From: Actinomycetota bacterium
GTDB lineage: Bacteria; Actinomycetota; Actinomycetes; S36-B12; UBA10799
Reading direction: 5' to 3'
DNA: 13,116 nucleotides
NCBI GenBank assembly: GCA_003452655.1
Contig: DMNR01000038.1
Location: 1-13,116, forward strand
Shown: one piece after another, positions 7,640 through 13,116 of the stretch
Numbering within the stretch: position 1 is the first letter of the stretch
How the letters are laid out: every line of letters begins with the position of its first letter
Position numbers and translations under genes: made by a program
The notes under the pieces: model-generated
The model's database searches: none
What the model was told of the DNA's origin: nothing
Seen by the model: only the letters and a program-made list of their open reading frames with translations

Positions 7640-8560
7640 TCAGGTCTCAATCGACAACCGACGAGTCGTCGTGACGCGGGGCCTGCCGGCTAGGTCAACA
7701 TGATCTATTGGAACCTCGAATCCCTGGGCCTGGAAGATAACCGCAGGAACACCTCGTTCGTTTCCGGCGATTCCTTGTTCATCGCCGTGCTCGATAAGTA
7801 ACAACCCACCGGGGCGCAGCAAACGCGCGGACTGCACGACGACATCGCGCACGACATCCAAACCATCAGCGCCACCGAATAGGGCAATCGCCGGATCATG
7901 GTCGCGAACCTCTGGGTCGCGCGGAATTGCGCCATCGGGGATGTACGGCGGATTACAAGTCACCACGTCTACAAGGCCGAGCAGGTCCGAGAGCTGATCG
8001 GCTGCGGTGGTGGCATCTGCGAGCCGAAGCCCAACGGTGGAATCCACGGCGCGAACCTTCGGCATTGTCGCCTGGACATTTCGCTTCGCCCATTCAAATG
8101 CTTGCGGCGAGAGTTCAATTCCCAACGTGTCTATGCCGCCCGCCTCGCTGGCGATCGCAAGCGGAATCGCTGCGGAACCAGTGCAAAGGTCGACAACCCG
8201 CAAACGCCGCTCGGTCGTCGAGCGAAGGACGGCGAGCTCGTCGATTGCTAGCTGAACGAGGGTCTCGGTCTCTGGTCGTGGGATGAATACGCCTGGTCCG
8301 ACCTGAAGCGTCAGGTGACGGAAGTGCGCCTGCGATGTCAGATGTTGCAGCGGCTCGCGCGCGCACCGTCGCAGGACCAGCGACTCGAATTCCTGCTGCT
8401 GCTCGGCGCTCAGCTCATCGAGTAGAGCTAGTTGATTTCGTTGCATACCGCAGACGTGTGAAATCAGGAGTTCAGCATCCACCCGCGGCGACGGGACTCC
8501 TGCAGCTTCGAGCCTGGACGCAGCATCGGCAAGGATCGGTCGGACCGCCCGGGCGGTCAT
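7640..8560 (-). CDS. prmC: Peptide chain release factor N5-glutamine methyltransferase
   Basis: Uses S-adenosylmethionine to methylate the glutamine of the GGQ motif in release factors RF1 and RF2. It has 306 residues: a helical N-terminal substrate-binding domain (about 1-85), then a Rossmann-fold methyltransferase. Motifs: IPRPETE at 93-99, the SAM-binding DLCTGSA at 124-130 (usually DLGTGSG), and the catalytic NPPYI at 203-207, which grips the target glutamine. Its ATG overlaps the TGA stop of prfA by four bases (ATGA), so enzyme and substrate are translated together. No separate ribosome site is seen. It ends 6 bp from the end of convergent sua5. Confidence 0.95.
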   Translation of the reverse strand: MTARAVRPILADAASRLEAAGVPSPRVDAELLISHVCGMQRNQLALLDELSAEQQQEFESLVLRRCAREPLQHLTSQAHFRHLTLQVGPGVFIPRPETETLVQLAIDELAVLRSTTERRLRVVDLCTGSAAIPLAIASEAGGIDTLGIELSPQAFEWAKRNVQATMPKVRAVDSTVGLRLADATTAADQLSDLLGLVDVVTCNPPYIPDGAIPRDPEVRDHDPAIALFGGADGLDVVRDVVVQSARLLRPGGLLLIEHGDEQGIAGNERGVPAVIFQAQGFEVPIDHVDLAGRPRVTTTRRLSIET

Positions 8561-9624
8561 TCGCCAGCAAGGCGGGCAGCCATGTCCGCATCGACGCAGG
8601 ATTGAATGACTGGCTCGAGCTCACCGTCGAGTACGGCGTCGAGGTTGTATGACTTGAAGCCGGTGCGGTGATCGGCAAGGCGGTTTTCCGGAAAGTTGTA
8701 GGTCCGAATCCGCTCCGAACGATCGACCGTGCGCACCTGTGCCTTTCGGGCGTCTGACGCCTCGGCCGCGGCCTTCTCTTCCTCCGCGGCGATGAGACGG
8801 GCACGAAGGATGCGCATCGCTGCTTCCCGGTTCTGCAGTTGGGACTTCTCGTTCTGACAGGACGCGACCACGCCGGTCGGGATGTGCGTAATACGCACTG
8901 CCGAGTCGGTGGTGTTGACGCTCTGACCGCCAGGGCCCGAGGATCGATACACGTCGATGCGCAAGTCGTTCGGGTCGATTTCAACCTCCACGTCCTCAGT
9001 CTCGGGTAAGACCAGGACTCCCGCAGCGGAGGTGTGGATTCGCCCTTGCGACTCGGTGACCGGGACCCGCTGAACGCGATGAACGCCACCTTCGAATTGC
9101 AGGCGATCGAACGGCGCCTCACCGGGGGCGGCGACTCCCTTTGCCTTCACGGCAACAGCCACGTCCTTGTAACCACCGAGGTCTGACTCCACCGACTCCA
9201 GGACCTCTGTTTTCCAATTGCGCTTCTCTGCGTAACGCAGGTACATGCGCAGAAGATCGCTGGCGAACAGAGCGGACTCATCTCCGCCCTCGCCTGCCTT
9301 GATCTCAAGGATCACGTCCGATCCGTCGAGGGGACCCCGCGGAACCAAGAGGCCGGTGAGCTTCTCGGCAACCTCATCGCGCGCCGCCTCAATCGAGACG
9401 GCTTCGGATGCGAACGCTGGGTCTGTCTCACCCAATTCCCGTGCGGCCTCGAGATCTTCACCGAGGGTCAGCCAATCGCGATATGCCTCAATGATGGGCC
9501 GCAACTGAGCATGGCGCTTGCCCACCTTGCGGGCCAACTTGGGGTCGGCATGCAAGGTGGGGTCGCCGAGTTGCTTCTCGAGATCCGCATTTTCAACGAC
9601 TAGCTCTTCACAGCGTTCAAACAC
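8557..9624 (-). CDS. prfA: Peptide chain release factor 1
   Basis: RF1 recognises UAA and UAG stop codons and triggers peptide release on the ribosome. It has 355 residues, the usual length. Landmarks: [11 protein letters not shown] at 111-121, the stop-codon reading tripeptide PVT at 188-190 inside [20 protein letters not shown] (RF1 type; RF2 would have SPF), and the catalytic GGQ at 232-234 in [17 protein letters not shown], whose Gln is the PrmC target. The start is GTG at 9624; [19 protein letters not shown] matches the actinobacterial RF1 opening, though the ribosome site is weak. It lies 63 bp after rpmE with no clear promoter between them, so the two are probably cotranscribed. Confidence 0.97.
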   Translation of the reverse strand: MFERCEELVVENADLEKQLGDPTLHADPKLARKVGKRHAQLRPIIEAYRDWLTLGEDLEAARELGETDPAFASEAVSIEAARDEVAEKLTGLLVPRGPLDGSDVILEIKAGEGGDESALFASDLLRMYLRYAEKRNWKTEVLESVESDLGGYKDVAVAVKAKGVAAPGEAPFDRLQFEGGVHRVQRVPVTESQGRIHTSAAGVLVLPETEDVEVEIDPNDLRIDVYRSSGPGGQSVNTTDSAVRITHIPTGVVASCQNEKSQLQNREAAMRILRARLIAAEEEKAAAEASDARKAQVRTVDRSERIRTYNFPENRLADHRTGFKSYNLDAVLDGELEPVIQSCVDADMAARLAGE

Positions 9625-9687
9625 CGGCGCCAGCCAATCGATTCAGTGAGTGCTTTCGGATACGTATGGGTGAGCTTCGCCGGAGAA

Positions 9688-9912
9688 CTATTCGGACGGA
9701 GTGCTCTTGGACTTGCCGAAGCGCTTTTCGAACTTGGCAACGCGTCCACCGGTATCGAGGATCTTCTGCTTACCGGTGTAGAAGGGGTGACACTGGCTGC
9801 ACACGTCGGCGTGAATCTTGCCGTCTTTTGCGGTGCTGCGGGTCATGAACTCGTTGCCACAGGTACAGGTGACCTTGGTGTCAACGTAGTCGGGGTGAAT
9901 TCCGGGTTTCAT
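9688..9912 (-). CDS. rpmE: 50S ribosomal protein L31, zinc-binding type
   Basis: A small protein of the large ribosomal subunit, placed at the bridge to the small subunit. It has 74 residues. The four cysteines of the zinc form are all present: Cys16 and Cys18 (VTCTCGNEF) and Cys38 and Cys41 ([12 protein letters not shown]). The family motif [11 protein letters not shown] lies at 56-66. ATG at 9912 is fixed by the family start MKPGIHPDY and by GGAG five bases upstream. The frame stays open upstream to 10038, but that extension is not like L31. The 148-bp gap to the surface protein gene holds only a weak promoter-like pair (TTGAGT at 10005-10000, TAGAGC at 9980-9975, spacing 19). In most actinobacteria I know, rho lies upstream; here it does not. 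Confidence 0.96.
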   Translation of the reverse strand: MKPGIHPDYVDTKVTCTCGNEFMTRSTAKDGKIHADVCSQCHPFYTGKQKILDTGGRVAKFEKRFGKSKSTPSE

Positions 9913-10060
9913 TGAATCTCCATCAGTGTTGGGTACCGGGTCGTCATGCAGATGCAGCGACGTGAACCGGAACCGCTCTAGTGTGCCATGCGGCGCCATA
10001 CTCAACGCCAGTCGCACCCAAAAGATTCCACGGTGCACGCTGTCCGACTTCAGCCAGCAA

Positions 10061-12862
10061 CTAACTGCGCAGCGTCCACGTCCACGTCCGAGTCCACGGG
10101 TTGTAGTTCTTGGTGCCCTTCGCCTTGCCCGTCAGCCGAGCCTTAATTGTGCGCCCACCGATGGGCGTGACTCGAACCTTGCCGTTGGACTTTGTCACCC
10201 GACACCACGAAATGTCACCACGTGATTGCTTGCCGATAGGCCGACACTTCGCGGTCCATTTGATCTTCTTACCCTGCTTCGTCTCCTGACAAGTGATTTG
10301 CCCAGTCGTCTTCTTGCAGTCAACCGTCTGATCCCCCTTTGCCAAGGTCACTGATCGACTCGCAGTGATCGTTGTGGCCTCCTGGCTGTACGAGTCGGTG
10401 AATCCCACCGTTCTGGAATCCGACGCAGCAACAGAGAAGTCTCCAGTGCCATCTCCATCGCCGGACGCGGTGGGACTCGTCAGGTTCCAGGCCGTGGTGG
10501 TTGTGACGGCACCCGGATTACCTGCCGCCGAGTACGCCAGCGAGCACGTGCCGCTACCGCCATTTGGCGTCAAGGTGTCACCGCTGAGGGCACACGGGCC
10601 CGATGCCAATGTCGTCGTCACCGGCTGCCCATTCGATGCGTTCGTGCCGGCGAGCGACGCGGTGTTCGGGAATTGAAGCTCCTTCGATCCTGACGGCCAG
10701 GCAACACCGTTCCAGAACGGCTCAATTGTCGCTTGGGCCTGAGCTCCACCAGCGCCGTTGGCAGTCTCGATCGCATGACAAACGTCATCGCCATTGGCGT
10801 CACCGTCAACGAAGATCGGATCCGACGTGACTGTCGTCTGTCCTGTCGGCAGGCTCAACGTCTTGGGCCAGTCGTCGGGTGAGGTCGTTGCAGAGTTCGC
10901 ACACGTCAGCTCTATCTCCACGGGTCCGGACCGAAGATCGTTTCCCTCGCTGACTGTCTTCGTTAAGGCGAGGGCGGCGCGCTTCACGTACGTGAAGTCG
11001 CACGTCACCGTCTCCCCCGGTTTGACCTGAACCTGTGCGAACGTGAACTCAGTGCTCGTCCCAAAGGGCGCGTTTTCATCGATCGCGTTGGCCGGACCAC
11101 AGTCGATTGACTTGGTGACCCAACTCGGATCGGAGCCCTCCGTCGGCCGTGTTCCCCCGATGCAATAGGTCTGAATCGGTTGGTCAATCATCGAATCACC
11201 GGTGGCTGTGTGGAACCCCGACCCACCCGTCGTGTCGGCATTCTGGTCATACAAACCCTGAGAAGGGTCGCACTCGCCAGTCGTTGGATCGACCACAGTC
11301 GTGAGGTAGTTGATCGCGGCATTTGAACCACCGATGGTCTTCGCCCTGATCACCAGCGATGAGGTGGGAGTAAACGTATTTGCCCAGGTGCAGAGGACCT
11401 CATCGGTCGACCCAGACGTATCGATGACGATTTGTCGCGAGGTGCCGGTTCCGGTAGTCGGCACCGTCGCCCCGGTGTTGTCGACGCAGGCCACAGACGT
11501 TGCTGTCCAATACCCCGCGGATGTCGCCGTCGGCAGGGTCTCCTGCATCGTGTAGGTGCCACTGGTAAGCCCAGTCAACACATCCGTCGCGGGGTTTTCG
11601 CCCTGACTATTAGTCGTCGTTAGCGTCGTCGATTGATCAAAACCGCCGCCACTCTTGGTGACCTGGAACGGAAATGCGCCCGTACTGCCAAAGGTCACTT
11701 TCGCCAATTGCAGGTCACTGGTTGGTGGTGGATTCAGCCCGTTGGTGAACGTACACACCACAGTGCTGCCAGGACCGAGGTCAATGTCGACGGTCCGGGT
11801 ACCGAGGTTTGGAGTTGAGGTCGAGCCTGCGCCGTCGACACAACTGAGATCGGTCAGGCTCCATCCTGTGGGCAAAGTCGTCTCCGTCACCGACCAGCTA
11901 CCTGGTGCACGGGTCTCCGAGAAGACGTCGCCGGGGTACGCGACGCTGTCGCGCATCGAGAACGTTCCTCCTGGATTGAAAGAGACATTGCCTTGGAACC
12001 CAAACGCTTGACCGCCCGCCTCAGGAGCGGATTTCTTGATCGTGATTACGCCGGGAACTGGCGGTGGCGGACCTGCATCTCCGATGTACCACGCGTAACA
12101 GAAGGCGTGGGTCTGACCACTTCGGAATCCGATGAATTCGACGTTGTCGCCATTGAGCGCATCCGTGTTACAGCGCAGCGCGGCGAAGTTGTACGACCCG
12201 GAAGCGAAGGTGTCGTTCGCGGGAAGTGCGTTGGAAGTTGTCCCGCCCATCGTCCAGAGCGCGTTTTTGCCCGCCTGCGCGAACTGTGCCTGGTTGAGGG
12301 TAACGGTGACTGCCCCCGTGATCGTCTGTGAACCGACCGGATTGCCTTGTTCATCTAAGCGCGGCACCGAAGCAGTGGTGTTGTTAGTGGCGTTCACGTT
12401 TGGGTCTGTGCCGCCAACTTTGCTCAGGTAGGGGCTCGGCGTAGCCGGCAGCGGCGCCTTCCCGCTGATGTTCGATCCAAACGTAATCGGCATACCAACA
12501 AGTGGGTTGCACGCCGTCTGGCCGCCAATTGCCGCCTCTTCCTTGTCCGGGTTTACCGGAGGCACCATGTTGTTTGCGTAGTTGGTATCGGGACCGAGAT
12601 TCTTCAGGGTCTCCTGAATGTTGTTGCGAGCGCGGTTTGCACGGACATTCGGCCACGTCGTAGTCGTGCCCGAGGTGTCATTGCAGTAGCGGGCGACAAG
12701 CGTGACCTTGTAGTTCGTCGGGTCGGTGGGTGCCGCCGCCGCAGGGGTGGCAGCAGCGATCGAGCCAATAGCGGCACCGACGATCGCGGTCGCCGCGATT
12801 GCGATCGATACCAGAACGGATACCAGCGACTTGAACCTGCTCTGAGCTACCAACCTCACCAT
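10061..12862 (-). CDS. Secreted multi-module prealbumin-fold surface protein (adhesin-like)
   Basis: A 933-residue exported protein of unknown specific role. Residues 1-43 form a long signal peptide (basic start, hydrophobic 13-37, Ala-rich cleavage region near 43/44). Residues 50-260 form an N-terminal domain with four Cys (60, 118, 231, 255) that I associate with actinobacterial prealbumin-fold surface proteins. Repeating modules follow: about 270-374, 382-497, 502-625 and 628-735. They begin with a strand ending in Lys; the first three close with [16 protein letters not shown] or VTCDFTYVK. Modules 1 and 2 also carry an ETxLP-type motif, so Lys276 or 277/Glu327/Asn374 and Lys388/Glu441/Asn495 could form CnaB-style isopeptide bonds. 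Residues 750-785 resemble a bacterial Ig-like strand pair. The final ~95 residues are very basic and end [13 protein letters not shown]. There is no LPXTG or C-terminal membrane helix. Start ATG 12862 has TAGGCT 6 bases upstream and no ribosome site. Confidence 0.85.
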   Translation of the reverse strand: MVRLVAQSRFKSLVSVLVSIAIAATAIVGAAIGSIAAATPAAAAPTDPTNYKVTLVARYCNDTSGTTTTWPNVRANRARNNIQETLKNLGPDTNYANNMVPPVNPDKEEAAIGGQTACNPLVGMPITFGSNISGKAPLPATPSPYLSKVGGTDPNVNATNNTTASVPRLDEQGNPVGSQTITGAVTVTLNQAQFAQAGKNALWTMGGTTSNALPANDTFASGSYNFAALRCNTDALNGDNVEFIGFRSGQTHAFCYAWYIGDAGPPPPVPGVITIKKSAPEAGGQAFGFQGNVSFNPGGTFSMRDSVAYPGDVFSETRAPGSWSVTETTLPTGWSLTDLSCVDGAGSTSTPNLGTRTVDIDLGPGSTVVCTFTNGLNPPPTSDLQLAKVTFGSTGAFPFQVTKSGGGFDQSTTLTTTNSQGENPATDVLTGLTSGTYTMQETLPTATSAGYWTATSVACVDNTGATVPTTGTGTSRQIVIDTSGSTDEVLCTWANTFTPTSSLVIRAKTIGGSNAAINYLTTVVDPTTGECDPSQGLYDQNADTTGGSGFHTATGDSMIDQPIQTYCIGGTRPTEGSDPSWVTKSIDCGPANAIDENAPFGTSTEFTFAQVQVKPGETVTCDFTYVKRAALALTKTVSEGNDLRSGPVEIELTCANSATTSPDDWPKTLSLPTGQTTVTSDPIFVDGDANGDDVCHAIETANGAGGAQAQATIEPFWNGVAWPSGSKELQFPNTASLAGTNASNGQPVTTTLASGPCALSGDTLTPNGGSGTCSLAYSAAGNPGAVTTTTAWNLTSPTASGDGDGTGDFSVAASDSRTVGFTDSYSQEATTITASRSVTLAKGDQTVDCKKTTGQITCQETKQGKKIKWTAKCRPIGKQSRGDISWCRVTKSNGKVRVTPIGGRTIKARLTGKAKGTKNYNPWTRTWTWTLRS

Positions 12863-12996
12863 GACCTGAGCCTACGGTCCTGCGCTCGCCCAGTCTCGGG
12901 AGTGACGGCAATTGCTTATTGAATTTCAGACACTTTCACTGATCACCGCGCGATTACTTTTGTTTCGGCTTGGGGGTCGGGACGGTGATCGGGCTA
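12863..12996. other. Promoter-bearing gap between the surface protein gene and the gene at the right edge
   Basis: This 134-bp stretch is more AT-rich in its middle (12909-12940) than its surroundings. It carries the candidate -10 box of the surface protein gene at its left end and an inverted pair, GATCACCG (12941-12948) and CGGTGATC (12983-12990), separated by 34 bases. I see no gene in it. Confidence 0.4.
12869..12874 (-). promoter_or_regulatory. Candidate leaderless -10 box for the surface protein gene
   Basis: TAGGCT on the minus strand is followed by six bases and then the ATG at 12862, the spacing expected for transcription starting on the start codon. No ribosome site precedes the ATG, and no clear -35 box is seen. 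Confidence 0.4.
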
Positions 12997-13116
12997 CTAG
13001 AACGGCTTTCTCGCGCCAATCAGCCTGCTCGCATATAGCGGATTGCCATACCAACCACGAATCCCAAGTCCGGCAATCGCAACATCCTCTGCGCCTAGCG
13101 CGGCCAAGTCCTCGGC
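12997..13116 (-). CDS. C-terminal end of an unrecognised protein, partial
   Basis: An open frame enters from the right edge and stops at TAG (12999-12997), giving 39 residues that begin AEDLAALGAEDVAIAGLGIR and end LIGARKPF. The composition is protein-like, and the frame is open to the edge. The GLGIRGWYGNPLYASRLIGARKP stretch loosely recalls the last strands of some actinobacterial SAM-dependent methyltransferases, but that is a weak impression and I do not assign a function. It runs in the same direction as the surface protein gene, which starts 134 bp downstream. Confidence 0.4.
   Translation of the reverse strand, partial: AEDLAALGAEDVAIAGLGIRGWYGNPLYASRLIGARKPF

Noticed and set aside
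7651..7675. Short CGACG/CGTCG hairpin at the end of prmC, just past the sua5 stop, as a shared terminator
   Set aside because: It has only a 5-bp stem with a 3-base loop and no T-run, and lies within the prmC coding sequence.
9913..10038. 42-residue N-terminal extension of L31 in the same frame
   Set aside because: L31 proteins begin MKPGIHP at 9912, and a good ribosome site precedes that ATG. The extension is unlike L31.
12083..12103. FCYAWY motif in the surface protein, resembling the [YFL]CY motif of thioester adhesin domains
   Set aside because: Thioester domains have this Cys near the start of the domain with a partner Gln later. Here it closes the N-terminal domain, and Cys255 has an even set of other Cys to pair with.

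Overview
The window comes from the chromosome of an actinobacterium (Actinomycetota), with G+C in the mid-to-high fifties by eye. Three things point there. The gene order rpmE-prfA-prmC-(sua5)-glyA-wecA-atpI-atpB-atpE-atpF-atpH-atpA is the arrangement I know from Streptomyces and, without glyA, from mycobacteria. The protein sequences (AtpH start, PrfA start, WecA-type transferase) are actinobacterial in style. Several genes also look leaderless, with a TANNNT -10 box just upstream of the start codon. I cannot name the genus.

Layout, read along the minus strand from right to left. At the right edge lies the end of an unrecognised gene (12997-13116). A short promoter region follows, then a 933-residue secreted, cysteine-rich, multi-module surface protein (10061-12862). 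Next come the translation genes rpmE (zinc-type L31), prfA (RF1) and prmC (which methylates RF1 and RF2); prfA and prmC overlap by 4 bases. sua5 (tRNA t6A synthesis) is the only plus-strand gene, wedged between prmC and glyA with 6 bp and 33 bp on its two sides. glyA (serine hydroxymethyltransferase) and wecA (polyprenyl-phosphate GlcNAc-1-phosphate transferase) follow. The ATP synthase operon then runs to the left edge: atpI-like, atpZ-like, atpB (a), atpE (c), atpF (b), atpH (delta) and most of atpA (alpha, cut off at base 1).

The genes form three functional groups: translation termination and tRNA modification, one-carbon and cell-envelope precursor metabolism, and the proton-driven F1Fo ATP synthase. 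These are core genes, all apparently intact. The least ordinary parts are the surface protein, which sits where rho usually lies in this cluster and ends in a highly basic, tryptophan-rich tail without LPXTG; the inverted sua5; the candidate leaderless promoters; and two RNA hairpins between atp genes. I saw no tRNA, rRNA, CRISPR array, insertion sequence or phage gene. I did not find a clear new multi-gene system.
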